DNA of 64,000 bases from Luteococcus japonicus. GTDB taxonomy: Bacteria; Actinomycetota; Actinomycetes; Propionibacteriales; Propionibacteriaceae. This document shows positions 54,214 through 62,900 of this stretch, piece after piece; the first letter of the stretch is position 1; each line of letters opens with the position of its first letter. The DNA lies in assembly GCF_003752415.1 (NCBI RefSeq), contig NZ_RKHG01000001.1:2914001-2978000 (forward strand). The letters are read 5' to 3'. Both the position numbers and the translations under genes were made by a program. The notes beneath the pieces were generated by a model, which saw only the letters and a list, made by a program, of their open reading frames with translations, did no database searches and was not told the origin of the DNA.

Positions 54214-55569
54214 TCAGCCGCCGCTCGGGCGCGCCTGCCGGGGCAGCCGCGGCTGCTCCTTGTTCGTGGGCCGGATGTCATCGCCCGTCAGGTGTTCATG
54301 GATCTCGTAGACGGCCAGTGCGGCGCTCAACAGCTCCCCCCACGGGTCCGGGCCCGCATGGCTGGTGGACGCCGCGGCCCACGTTCCGTCTCCGCCGAGC
54401 AGGGGCCGTTGCTGCCAGGCCCGGAAGGAGTTGGGCGCGAGGCCCCAGGCCAGGTCGGGGCGTGGCTGGTTGTGGTCGTGGATGGTCTGCAGGACCCGTC
54501 CGTCAGGCAGCGGGCGGTGCCAGGTGACCACGGGCGCGCCGGCGGAGTGGTCCACCACCTCGACGATCCCGTGGGAGACCTCCGTCTCCTCGGGGGACAG
54601 GGAGAGGCCTTCCAATTCCTCGGGCATCCGGTCGGCCAGCACCTGGCGCACCGTCGGCGCCATGGCGGGGCGCCCCACGGGACGCCCCAGGAAACTCATG
54701 GCACGACGGGGCAGTGCGTCCAGGTGCACATCGGCCGGTGCCGTGCTGCCCGGCTGGATGGGGGACAGGTCCGGCAGGCCGGATCCCAGCAGGGGTTCGG
54801 GTTCGCCCGTCCGCTCGACGCCGCGCAGCCGCAGCCGGTCCGTGAGCAGGTCCACCATCCGGGAGGCGCGCACTGCGACGCCGTCGGCATCGACGAGTTG
54901 CCAGAAGCCGAAGCGGCGGTGCAGCACCAGCCGCACGGCCAGCAGGGCGGGCAGGCGGCCGGGGGCGGCTCCCGCCAGCGGTCCCTGACTACGCACGATC
55001 CGGGCCAGCCGGGGATCGCCGGACTGCTCGGCCAGTTCGTCGAGGCTGCTGTTGGCCAGCAGTGCGGCACGGGTGGCGCGGTTGAAGGTATCGGGGCCCA
55101 CCGGCCTCTCCAGCCCTACTATCCGCAGCTGTTGCCACAGTTCGTCGAGACTGTCGAGCAGGGCCGTCCACCGCTGTGCGGCGGGCGTACCGAAGGCCTC
55201 GGAGATGGCATGGAACTGGGCCCCCCGCTCGGCCGGGAGGTGCAGCTCGCGCCCGTCGGCGAAGCGGTGCACCTGCGGAGGTCCTGGCACCAGCCGCAGC
55301 TGGTTGCGGGCCAGTTCCGCGTCGAGGGCGCGGCCGGACTTCTTGAACAGGTCCCGCCAGGTGGCCGGCAGGCGGAAGAGCTGCGGCAGCTCATCGGCCT
55401 CCACGCCCAGGTGGGAGTGGGCAGCCCAGTGGCCACCGTCGGGCAGGCCGTCGGAGTCCAGGACGACGTGGTGCCCGGCCTTCGCCAGCCGGGCCGCCGC
55501 TGCCATTCCGGACAGGGTGGCGCCGGTCACGAGCACGGTGGCCGGGGAGTTCGAGGACGCGGCCGTCAC
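54214..55569 (-). CDS. FAD/NAD(P)-binding oxidoreductase-like protein
   Basis: A 451-aa protein that starts with a Rossmann nucleotide-binding fold, TVLVTGATLSGMAAAARLAK (about residues 10-29). The overall layout resembles phytoene-desaturase or amine-oxidase relatives (LPALLAVRLVLHRRFGFWQL, RAMSFLGRPVGRPAM). The usual G-x-G-x-x-G is altered to GATLSG, so cofactor binding is uncertain, and the C-terminal FAD contact (normally GDxxxPG) is not obvious. It overlaps the DUF4126 gene by 4 nt and lies 55 bp downstream of helD's start on the same strand. Substrate unknown. Confidence 0.65.
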   Translation of the reverse strand: MTAASSNSPATVLVTGATLSGMAAAARLAKAGHHVVLDSDGLPDGGHWAAHSHLGVEADELPQLFRLPATWRDLFKKSGRALDAELARNQLRLVPGPPQVHRFADGRELHLPAERGAQFHAISEAFGTPAAQRWTALLDSLDELWQQLRIVGLERPVGPDTFNRATRAALLANSSLDELAEQSGDPRLARIVRSQGPLAGAAPGRLPALLAVRLVLHRRFGFWQLVDADGVAVRASRMVDLLTDRLRLRGVERTGEPEPLLGSGLPDLSPIQPGSTAPADVHLDALPRRAMSFLGRPVGRPAMAPTVRQVLADRMPEELEGLSLSPEETEVSHGIVEVVDHSAGAPVVTWHRPLPDGRVLQTIHDHNQPRPDLAWGLAPNSFRAWQQRPLLGGDGTWAAASTSHAGPDPWGELLSAALAVYEIHEHLTGDDIRPTNKEQPRLPRQARPSGG

Positions 55570-56168
55570 AGGCCCGCCCCGCCGGAGCGCAGCCGGGCCA
55601 GGTTGCGGCGCACCACACCCACTCCTCGTCGGATCTGGGCGAAGACCAGCGCGAACAGCACCAGCCCCACCAGCAGGATCACGCCGGCGGCGACGGCGGC
55701 CGGGACGGGGTGCTCCGCGGCCAGCGCCAACACGGCCACCAGCGAGACGTCATTGGCCACCGAGGCGGTCACATTGCTGACCGGTTCCGGGGAGGTGTTG
55801 ATGGCCAGCCGCAGCCCGGACTTGGTGATGTGGCTGAGCAGGGCACTCACGCCGCCGACGCCGGCCAGGGTGATGGTGGTCAGCGAACCGGTGTTGCCGG
55901 CGATCAGTGCGGCGATCACGGCACCCGCGACGGGTCGCACCACGGTGGAGGCGGCATCCCAGGTGGAGTCCACCAGGGGGATCTTGTCCGCCAGCAGCTC
56001 GATGGTGGCCAGTACGGCCATCACGGCGAGCACATCGGTGCGCTGGAAGCCGAGCGGAACCTCACCGACATTCGCGAAACGGCCGAGCAGTCCCAGGACG
56101 AGCACGGTGGCCCAGGCGTTGAGGCCGGAGGCCCACCCGGTGGCGAAGGTCATGGGGAGAAGTTCCAT
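55566..56168 (-). CDS. DUF4126 family membrane protein
   Basis: A 200-aa hydrophobic protein with about five membrane helices, starting MELLPMTFATGWASGLNAWA. It has conserved FANVGEVPLGFQRTDVLAVM, the Pro-Asp-Trp-like loop IPLVDSTWDAASTVVRPVAG and SLTTITLAGVGGVSALLSHI. This matches DUF4126, a family of unknown function. ATG 56168 is the first Met of the hydrophobic core; upstream open sequence is low-complexity and unsupported. It overlaps the oxidoreductase-like gene by 4 nt, so the two are likely co-expressed. Confidence 0.82.
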   Translation of the reverse strand: MELLPMTFATGWASGLNAWATVLVLGLLGRFANVGEVPLGFQRTDVLAVMAVLATIELLADKIPLVDSTWDAASTVVRPVAGAVIAALIAGNTGSLTTITLAGVGGVSALLSHITKSGLRLAINTSPEPVSNVTASVANDVSLVAVLALAAEHPVPAAVAAGVILLVGLVLFALVFAQIRRGVGVVRRNLARLRSGGAGL

Positions 56169-56205
56169 GCCCAGAAGACTAGGACAGGTCGACGAGTGCC
56201 TCGTG

Positions 56206-57087
56206 TCAGAACTCCCAGCCAAGCTGGTGCACGCCGGGGATGGGGTCGGCGAGGGAGAGCTGGACGAGGCGGGTGGGCTCGAGCTGCTGTGACGCGGGGT
56301 GCTGGTCCTCGTTCTCGGCTCCCGGCCGCACGGTGTAGGTCGCGAGGCGGGGACGCCGGTCAAGGAAGTGCACGTCTATGGCCAGGTGGTCGATCGGCCT
56401 GGGCAGGACGCGGGCAAAACCGAAGTCCTCATCGTCGGCGATGTCCCAGACCACGCGGTACTCCATCTGGGCCGTCTCGCCCTGGGACACGGGGCGTGAC
56501 AGCTTCAGTTCGGCGATCACCAGGCCGTTGTCCACCGTGGTCACATCGCCCAAGGAGCAGCCGGCGACTGGCTCGACGACAGGCAGGCATCGGGAGGACG
56601 CCTCCTGGCGAAGGACCAGGGGAATGCGGTGCAGGCAGGCCGTCTCGGCGCGCAACAGCTGGCGGGTCGTCTCGCTCTGGGTGGTACGCGCCAGGCTGAA
56701 CTCGATGCTGTCCTGCAGGGTCTGGTTGGCGAAGTCCGGGTCCGGGTTGAAGCCAATCCGGATCAGGGCGCCGCTGATCCGCGGATTGCGGTTGGCGCCC
56801 TGCGGCAGGGCTCCGGTCAGGCCTCCGTCGGGGACGCGCAGCACCTTCTCCAGTTCCCGCAGCGCCATCAGGGAGCGGGTGCGGGTGGGCAGGGAACGGC
56901 CGGTCTGCCAGTAGCTCAGGGTGGCGATGGAGATGGGGGTTCCGCTCTCGCGCAGGTGCTGGGCGATGCGGTCCAGGGTGAGGTTTCGCTGGGCGATGGC
57001 GGCGGACAGCACGGCCGCGAAGTCCGTCGGCAGACCCGGTCCGGAGGAGTTGGGGCTGGCGGACGGCATGGATCCATCATGACTCAC
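56206..57087 (-). CDS. XRE-family transcriptional regulator
   Basis: A 293-aa protein. An N-terminal helix-turn-helix (FAAVLSAAIAQRNLTLDRIA, then TPISIATLSYWQTGRSLP) occupies residues 20-75. The rest is a beta-rich domain with no recognised family (AQMEYRVVWDIADDEDFGFA, RPIDHLAIDVHFLDRRPRLA). GTG 57087 has AAGGA 7 nt upstream; ATG 57069 is an in-frame alternative. It is divergent from the SOS cassette, and the 96-bp gap holds the LexA box, so LexA could also affect this gene. Its own target is unknown. Confidence 0.8.
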   Translation of the reverse strand: MSHDGSMPSASPNSSGPGLPTDFAAVLSAAIAQRNLTLDRIAQHLRESGTPISIATLSYWQTGRSLPTRTRSLMALRELEKVLRVPDGGLTGALPQGANRNPRISGALIRIGFNPDPDFANQTLQDSIEFSLARTTQSETTRQLLRAETACLHRIPLVLRQEASSRCLPVVEPVAGCSLGDVTTVDNGLVIAELKLSRPVSQGETAQMEYRVVWDIADDEDFGFARVLPRPIDHLAIDVHFLDRRPRLATYTVRPGAENEDQHPASQQLEPTRLVQLSLADPIPGVHQLGWEF

Positions 57088-57107
57088 TCACTGGTCCTTC
57101 TGCGAGC

Positions 57108-57138
57108 TTGACCTTTTGTCGGAGGAGGCATCTATAGT
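57108..57138 (+). promoter_or_regulatory. Putative promoter of the DUF6504-dnaE2-dinB operon
   Basis: A -35-like TTGACC (57108-57113) and a -10-like TATAGT (57133-57138) are separated by 19 bp, slightly long. A start site near 57145 would place the LexA box directly at the transcription start and leader, the usual repression geometry. Confidence 0.55.
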
Positions 57139-57147
57139 TCTCCGTGT

Positions 57148-57163
57148 TCGAACGATTGTTCGA
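57148..57163. promoter_or_regulatory. LexA (SOS) box
   Basis: The sequence TCGAACGATTGTTCGA is a perfect inverted repeat TCGAAC-N4-GTTCGA. It equals the actinobacterial/Firmicute LexA consensus CGAAC-N4-GTTCG. It lies 21 bp before the DUF6504 ATG and immediately after a plausible -10 element. DnaE2 genes are classic LexA targets, so damage-inducible control is well supported. Confidence 0.9.
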
Positions 57164-57183
57164 TTCAAGGTCGGAGGTGTGGG

Positions 57184-57522
57184 ATGCGCAGGTTCGACGA
57201 GCGGATCGAGGTGCGGCTGGGTCGCGTCGGTGAGCAGGAGGGGCCCAGCCAGTTCCTGTGGCGCAACCGGTTGTGGCGGGTGCTGGCGCTGCAGGAGCGC
57301 TGGATCGAGTCCGGCGCCTGGTGGGACTCCCCCCGGGCACGGGCCGTGCGCGGGGACTGGACCGCCGGATCCCCGGACGAGGGGGCCGACGCGGACCTGC
57401 TGTGCGAGCGGGAGGTCTGGCGGGTGGAGGCCGCCAATGGCCGCTCCTTCAGCCGCGGCATCTACGAACTGGTAAACAAGCCCTCCGACGGCAGCTGGCA
57501 GCTGCGCGCCGTCATGGACTGA
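57184..57522 (+). CDS. DUF6504 family protein
   Basis: A 112-aa soluble protein, MRRFDERIEVRLGRVGEQEG, FLWRNRLWRVLALQERWIES and ANGRSFSRGIYELV. This small family (DUF6504) occurs in actinobacterial SOS operons next to dnaE2 and imuB, but its biochemical role is unknown. The Trp/Arg-rich surface could bind DNA or a polymerase partner. GGAGG precedes the ATG. It is the first gene after the LexA box; dnaE2 starts 4 bp after its stop. Confidence 0.85.
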   Translation: MRRFDERIEVRLGRVGEQEGPSQFLWRNRLWRVLALQERWIESGAWWDSPRARAVRGDWTAGSPDEGADADLLCEREVWRVEAANGRSFSRGIYELVNKPSDGSWQLRAVMD

Positions 57523-57526
57523 GGGT

Positions 57527-60500
57527 GTGATGGATCCCTTCGTGCACCTGAGGGTGGCCTCCGGCCATTCCCTGCAGTACGGCGCCAGCCACCCCGCAGA
57601 ACTCGTCGCCGCGGCCGCGGCCCAGGACATGGACACCCTTGCCCTGACCGACCGCGACGGCCTCTACGGCGCCATCCGCTTCGCCAAGGCCTGCCTGCGC
57701 ACCGGCGTGGCGCCCGTCATCGGCGTGGACCTGGCCGTGCCCTTCGACGACCAGCGTCGCAGCGCCCAGGTGACGAGGATGCGCGACCCGCGGCTGCCCC
57801 GGGTCGTCGCCACCGCCACCTCCCGCGCCGGCTGGGCCCAGCTGTGCGGGCTGGTCACCGACACCCATCTGGGTGGGGACAGGGGGCGGCCCGTCGCCAG
57901 CCGGGAACTGCTCGCCTCCCATGCCTCAGGTGGGGATCTGGTGGTCACCCTCGGTGCGGACAGCCAGTACGGGCTGCACATTGCCTCCGGTCAGCCGGAC
58001 CTGGCCCGCGCCGAACTGCGTCGCTGGCTGGATGTGGTGGACCCGGCCCAGCTGGTCGTCGCCGTCACCAACCACCAGGCCGGCGGTCACGGGATCGGCA
58101 GCGCCCACCAGGCCGCCGGGATGCTCGCCATCGCCGACGAGCACGGCCTGACCGGTGTGCTCACCAACCAGGTCCGGATGGTCGAACGTCGCCAGGCAGT
58201 CACCCTCGACGTGCTGGACGCCGCCCGGCGGCTCGTCCCGCTGGACGCCCGCACTGTGGACCGGCGCAATGCCGAGGCACACCTCAAGAGTGGCAAGCAG
58301 ATGCTGCAGCTGGCCGAACACGTGGCCAGGCTCTCCGGGCGTGGGGAGCGAGGTGCCGAGCGACTGTTGGCCGACACCCGGATGCTGGCGCTGCGCTGCC
58401 GGCTGGACCCCCGAGGCGACCTGGGTCTGGGTGAGGTCCACCTGCCGGAATTCGAGACCCTGGGCACCACCACCGAGCAGGCCATGGCGGAACTGCGCCG
58501 CCGCTGTGAGGCCGGTGTCGCCGACCGCTATGGCGCCATGACCGAGGCCGTGCGCTCCCGGCTCGATGACGAACTCGACGTGATCGCCCGGCTGGGCTAC
58601 GTCTCCTACTTCCTGACCGTCGCAGAGGTGGTGCAGCTGGTGCGCGACATGGGCATCCGCTGCGCCGCCCGCGGTTCGGGGGCCGGCAGCTTGGTCAACC
58701 ACCTGCTGGGCATCTCCGGGGTGGACCCGATCCGGTACGGGCTGGTGATGGAACGCTTCCTGTCCCCGCTGCGCCAGGCGCTGCCGGACATCGACCTCGA
58801 CGTCGAGTCCGCCCGTCGCACGGAGATCTACGAGAAGATCCTCGCCACCTTCGGCAGCAACCGGGTGGCCTGCGTCGCGATGCTGGAGACCTACCGGGTG
58901 CGCCACGCCGTGCGCGATGTCGCCGCCGCGCTCAGCATGCCGCCCAACGAAGCCGACGCCATCGCCAAGGCCTTCCCACACATCCGTGCCCGCGACGCCC
59001 GCAAGGCCCTGCGGGACCTGCCCGAACTGCGCGCCGCCGGCCTGGCCGAACGCCGTCTGGACCTCTTCTTCGAGCTGGTCGAGTCCCTCGACGGACTGCC
59101 CCGACACGTCGCCCTGCACCCCTGCGGGGTGATCCTGAGCGACTCGACGCTGCGCGAACGCACTCCACTGGAAACCAGCTTCAGCGGATTCCCGATGAGC
59201 CAGTTCGACAAGGACGACGTGGAGGACATCGGCCTGCTCAAGCTCGACGTGCTGGGCATCCGGATGCAGTCGTCGATGTCCCATGCCCTGACCGAGCTGG
59301 GGCGCACCACCGGCAGCGCCCCGGACATCGACGCACTGGCCCCCTTCGACGATCCGGAGGTCTACGACATGATCGGCCACGCCCAGACCCTGGGCTGCTT
59401 CCAGATCGAGTCACCCGGTCAGCGCGAACTGGTCGGCAAGTTCGGCCCCTCCACCTTCAACGACATCATCATCGACATCTCCCTCTTCCGTCCCGGGCCG
59501 GTGAAGTCGGACATGGTGATCCCCTTCCTCAATGCCCGTCAGGGATGGTCACCGCCCCGCTACCTGCATCCTGATCTTGAACCGGTGCTGGCCGAGACCG
59601 GCGGGGTGGTGGTCTTCCACGAACAGATCATCAAGATCATCTCCGTGATGACCGGCTGCAGCCTGGCCCAGGGTGACGAGGCCCGACGGGCCCTGGGCGA
59701 CCCCGCGGGGCAGCTCGACGTGAAGGACTGGTTCGTGCCCCTGGCTCGTGGGCGTGGCTACTCGTCGCGGGTGGTGGAACGGGTCTGGCACGTGCTGGAG
59801 TCCTTCGCCAGTTTCGGTTTCTGCAAGGCCCACGCCGCGGCCTTCGCGCTGCCCACCTACCAGTCGGCCTGGCTGAAGCGGCACCATCCGGCCCACTTCC
59901 TGGCCGGGGTGCTGACCCATGACCCAGGGATGTACCCCAAGCGCCTGGTGCTGGAGGAGGCCCGTCGCTGCGGCATCGAGGTGCTGGGCGCGGACGTGAA
60001 CCTCTCGGGTGCCACCTATCGGGTGGAGTCCCTCACGATGGCCGAGATCCCCGAGCCTGTCGAGGGGCTCCCCGACGGGCGGGGATGGGGGATCCGGATC
60101 AGCCTGGCGGACGTGAAGGGGATCAGCGAACTGGACGTGGCCCGGATCGTCGCCGCCCAGCCCTTCACCAGCCTCAGCGACTTCTGGGCCCGTGCCCAGG
60201 TCAGTGCACCCCTGGCCGAGAACCTGGTGCTGGCGGGCGCCTTCGACGGGATGTACGGCGTCGGCAGGCCCTCGTCGGTGCTGCGTCACGGCCGGTTGAC
60301 CCGCCGTGACCTGTTGCTGGCCCTGGCTGACCTGGTGCGCCAGTCCCGGGTGGATGCCCGCACCGCCAGCCGCGCCCGTGGCTTGCGGCGCAGCGGCACG
60401 ACGCCCGGCCATGCCGCCGACCGGATGGCCGGAGTGCAGCTGGCGCTGGACTTCACCGAGCCCGTCTCGCCGGCCGAGCTGCCCGTCTCGTCGGCCGAGC

Positions 60501-61249
60501 TCGTCGAGGTCCCCACCGACGTCGCGGCCACCGGCCTGCCGGAGATGGACCACGACGAGCGGCTCGCGGCCGAGCTGGAGATCCTTGGCCTGGACGTCAG
60601 CCGGCACGTGGTCGACGGCTACCGGGACCTGCTCGACGAGCTGGCCACCGTCAGCTCCACGGACCTGCTGAAGCACCGGCAGAAGGCGGACCTGCTGGTG
60701 GCGGGGGTCAAGGTGGCCACCCAGACCCCGCCGGTGCGTTCGGGCCGACGGGTGGTCTTCCTCACCCTCGACGACGCCACCGGACCAGTGGACTGCACCT
60801 TCTTCGAGGACGCCCAGGGGCCCTATGCCAGCACCGTCTTCTCCTCCTGGCTGCTGGTGGTGCGCGGCGAGCTGCGTCGCACCGGCCCGCGCGGGGTCTC
60901 GCTGCGCGCCACCGGCGCCTGGGACCTGACCGAACTGCACCAGGTCTGGCGGGAGAGGCTGGAGACCGGCGCCTCCCGACGCCAGGCTCTGGCCGCGGTG
61001 CTGGAGCTTGTGGAGCGGGTGCCTGCCCGTCCCTCCGTCCCCGAGCCAGCCACCTCCTCGTCCCCCGAGCCTGCCGAAGGGCCTGGGGAGGGGCGGACTC
61101 GCGCCGGGGGGATGGGACAGCGCCGAGTGCTGGTGCATGCCAGCGGCTTCAAGCAGTCGCCCTATGCCGACGTGAAACCCGCAGGGGTGCCCGCCAGCCA
61201 GGCGCCACGCAAGCTGTGGCACTCCTCACCAGGAAGCTCCGGACGATGA
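57527..61249 (+). CDS. dnaE2: Error-prone DNA polymerase DnaE2 (ImuC)
   Basis: A 1240-aa C-family polymerase. The N-terminal PHP domain (about residues 1-280) begins FVHLRVASGHSLQYGA, with a metal-ligand His replaced relative to DnaE1's HLHVHTEYS. The palm has PDIDLDVESARR (Asp421 and Asp423 as catalytic acids) and RCAARGSGAGSLVNHLLG. Further conserved parts are HVALHPCGVILSD, LKLDVLGIRMQ and HAQTLGCFQIESPGQ. An OB-fold and the actinobacterial DnaE2 C-terminus (VLVHASGFKQSPYADVKP, RKLWHSSPGSSG) follow. DnaE2 performs damage-induced mutagenic synthesis. Start GTG 57527 or adjacent ATG 57530. It overlaps dinB by 4 nt (ATGA). Confidence 0.96.
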   Translation: MMDPFVHLRVASGHSLQYGASHPAELVAAAAAQDMDTLALTDRDGLYGAIRFAKACLRTGVAPVIGVDLAVPFDDQRRSAQVTRMRDPRLPRVVATATSRAGWAQLCGLVTDTHLGGDRGRPVASRELLASHASGGDLVVTLGADSQYGLHIASGQPDLARAELRRWLDVVDPAQLVVAVTNHQAGGHGIGSAHQAAGMLAIADEHGLTGVLTNQVRMVERRQAVTLDVLDAARRLVPLDARTVDRRNAEAHLKSGKQMLQLAEHVARLSGRGERGAERLLADTRMLALRCRLDPRGDLGLGEVHLPEFETLGTTTEQAMAELRRRCEAGVADRYGAMTEAVRSRLDDELDVIARLGYVSYFLTVAEVVQLVRDMGIRCAARGSGAGSLVNHLLGISGVDPIRYGLVMERFLSPLRQALPDIDLDVESARRTEIYEKILATFGSNRVACVAMLETYRVRHAVRDVAAALSMPPNEADAIAKAFPHIRARDARKALRDLPELRAAGLAERRLDLFFELVESLDGLPRHVALHPCGVILSDSTLRERTPLETSFSGFPMSQFDKDDVEDIGLLKLDVLGIRMQSSMSHALTELGRTTGSAPDIDALAPFDDPEVYDMIGHAQTLGCFQIESPGQRELVGKFGPSTFNDIIIDISLFRPGPVKSDMVIPFLNARQGWSPPRYLHPDLEPVLAETGGVVVFHEQIIKIISVMTGCSLAQGDEARRALGDPAGQLDVKDWFVPLARGRGYSSRVVERVWHVLESFASFGFCKAHAAAFALPTYQSAWLKRHHPAHFLAGVLTHDPGMYPKRLVLEEARRCGIEVLGADVNLSGATYRVESLTMAEIPEPVEGLPDGRGWGIRISLADVKGISELDVARIVAAQPFTSLSDFWARAQVSAPLAENLVLAGAFDGMYGVGRPSSVLRHGRLTRRDLLLALADLVRQSRVDARTASRARGLRRSGTTPGHAADRMAGVQLALDFTEPVSPAELPVSSAELVEVPTDVAATGLPEMDHDERLAAELEILGLDVSRHVVDGYRDLLDELATVSSTDLLKHRQKADLLVAGVKVATQTPPVRSGRRVVFLTLDDATGPVDCTFFEDAQGPYASTVFSSWLLVVRGELRRTGPRGVSLRATGAWDLTELHQVWRERLETGASRRQALAAVLELVERVPARPSVPEPATSSSPEPAEGPGEGRTRAGGMGQRRVLVHASGFKQSPYADVKPAGVPASQAPRKLWHSSPGSSGR

Positions 61250-62406
61250 ACCGGGTGATCCTGCACGTGGACATGGACGCCTTCTACGCATCGGTGGAGA
61301 TGGCCCGGCGCCCGGAGCTCAGGGGTCGTCCGATGTACGTCGGGGGAGCGCATCGTGGCGTGGTGCTGAGCGCCAACTACGAGGCCCGGCGGTATGGCAT
61401 CGAGGGCGGGATGAGTTCCACGCGTGCCCGGCGGCTGTGCCCACAGGCGGTGGCGGTGCCTCCGGACTTCGACGCCTACCAGGTGGTCTCGCACGGCGTC
61501 TTCGCGATCTTCGAGACCGTCACCGCGCAGGTGGAGGCGGCCAGCATCGACGAGGCCTTCCTGGACATCACCGGCGCGCTTCGCCGGCTGGGGGACCCGG
61601 TGATGATCGGGGAGCGGCTGCGCGCCCAGGTGGCCGACGAACAGCAGGTGCCCTGCTCGGTGGGGATCGGGCCCAGCAAGTTCGTCGCCAAGCTGGCCAG
61701 CAAGCAGGCCAAGCCCGACGGGCTGGTGCTGGTGCGCCCGCAGGAGGTGCTGGACTTCCTGCACCCGTTGCCGGTGGAGGCGATGTGGGGGGTGGGCCCC
61801 TCGACGGCCGGGAGGCTGCACAAGCTGGGCTTGCTGACCGTGGCGGACCTGGCGCACACCCCGCGGGCGACGCTGCAGCGCGCCTTCGGGGCCAACCAGG
61901 GCGGCCAGTTGCATGACCTGGCGTGGGGCAGGGATGCCCGACGGGTGGTGCCGGAGCAGACCGAACGCTCCATCGGGGCGCAGGAGACCTTCGCCCGGGA
62001 CACCGATGACGCGGCCATGGTCCGCACCGAGATCCTGCGGCTGAGCGGCCGCGTGGCCTCCCGGATGCGTCGGGCACGGATGTTGGGCCGGGTGGTGTGC
62101 GTGGAGGTGCGTTTCGCGGACTTCTCCACCACCAGCCGCACCATCACGCTGGACAGTCTCACCGATGTCACCGACGAGGTCTTCGACGGCGCCTGGCGGG
62201 CCTTCGGCAGGTTGAAGCTGCAGCGGGCCCGGATCCGACGGGTGGGGGTCAGGGTGGAGGGCCTGGTGGAGGCGGACCAGGCCTTCCAGCAGCTGCCACT
62301 GGATGCCCCGGAGCGGGGGATGCGGGAGGTGGAACTGGTGGCCGACGAGGTGGTCAACCGCTTCGGACCGGCCGCGGTGCAGCGGGCGTCGCTGACCCGT
62401 CGCTGA
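61246..62406 (+). CDS. dinB: Y-family DNA polymerase IV (DinB), catalytically intact
   Basis: A 386-aa Y-family polymerase. Both catalytic motifs are present: ILHVDMDAFYASVE (Asp9/Asp11 region) and EAASIDEAFLDITG. ImuB, the usual partner of DnaE2, has lost these. The HhH region VEAMWGVGPSTAGRLHKLG and the little-finger domain (FADFSTTSRTITLDS) follow. A possible beta-clamp motif QLPLD lies near residue 349. ATG 61246 overlaps the dnaE2 stop, which implies coupled translation and probable partnership; a GTG at 61216 in the same frame is less likely. Confidence 0.94.
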   Translation: MNRVILHVDMDAFYASVEMARRPELRGRPMYVGGAHRGVVLSANYEARRYGIEGGMSSTRARRLCPQAVAVPPDFDAYQVVSHGVFAIFETVTAQVEAASIDEAFLDITGALRRLGDPVMIGERLRAQVADEQQVPCSVGIGPSKFVAKLASKQAKPDGLVLVRPQEVLDFLHPLPVEAMWGVGPSTAGRLHKLGLLTVADLAHTPRATLQRAFGANQGGQLHDLAWGRDARRVVPEQTERSIGAQETFARDTDDAAMVRTEILRLSGRVASRMRRARMLGRVVCVEVRFADFSTTSRTITLDSLTDVTDEVFDGAWRAFGRLKLQRARIRRVGVRVEGLVEADQAFQQLPLDAPERGMREVELVADEVVNRFGPAAVQRASLTRR

Positions 62407-62503
62407 ACCGGGCCCCCCCGCGCCTTCCGCCGGGCCGTCGGCCGACCTACACTGGAGGGTAACCGACGGACCCGGCCGGCGGTGACGGACCAAGGAGGCA
62501 GCG

Positions 62504-62893
62504 ATGGCTCTTTCGGAGCAGGAACAGCGCTTGCTCGAACAGTTGGAGGCCTCTCTGGCCGCCGATGACCCCACCTTGGCCCGAGCACTGCGTGGTGACG
62601 GGCCCGCCCCGCGCCTTCAGCGGCGCCATGCGGGAGTGATGCTGCTGGGGCTCGCCGTCGGGCTGGTCGGCCTGATCGGCGGCATGCAGCTGCACCCCGT
62701 GGTCAGTGTGCTGGGCTTCGTCGTGATGCTGATCTCCGCGGTCTCCCTGTCCGAACAGCTGCGCGCCGTGGGCGAGGGGAAACCCCGCGCACCGCGCGCC
62801 ATGCCTCGGTCATCACGCATGCCCGGCAGCCCCTTGGACGACGAGCACCTGGACCGTGCGCGTGAGCGCTGGCGTCAGGAGGGCGGCCGCTGA
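62504..62893 (+). CDS. DUF3040 family membrane protein
   Basis: A 129-aa protein with the DUF3040 start MALSEQEQRLLEQLEASLAA and DPTLARALRG. Two transmembrane helices follow (GVMLLGLAVGLVGLIGGMQL and VVSVLGFVVMLISAVSL), then a basic tail. The family is actinobacterial and of unknown function; Rv2169c is the counterpart near the same block and close to the division cluster. AAGGAGG precedes the ATG. It ends 8 bp from the convergent HEAT pseudogene. Confidence 0.88.
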   Translation: MALSEQEQRLLEQLEASLAADDPTLARALRGDGPAPRLQRRHAGVMLLGLAVGLVGLIGGMQLHPVVSVLGFVVMLISAVSLSEQLRAVGEGKPRAPRAMPRSSRMPGSPLDDEHLDRARERWRQEGGR

Positions 62894-62900
62894 GCCACCC

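Noticed and set aside
57527-61249. dnaE2 as the replicative DnaE1
   Set aside because: The LexA box, coupling to dinB, altered PHP start and the actinobacterial DnaE2 C-terminal motif all point to the error-prone form.
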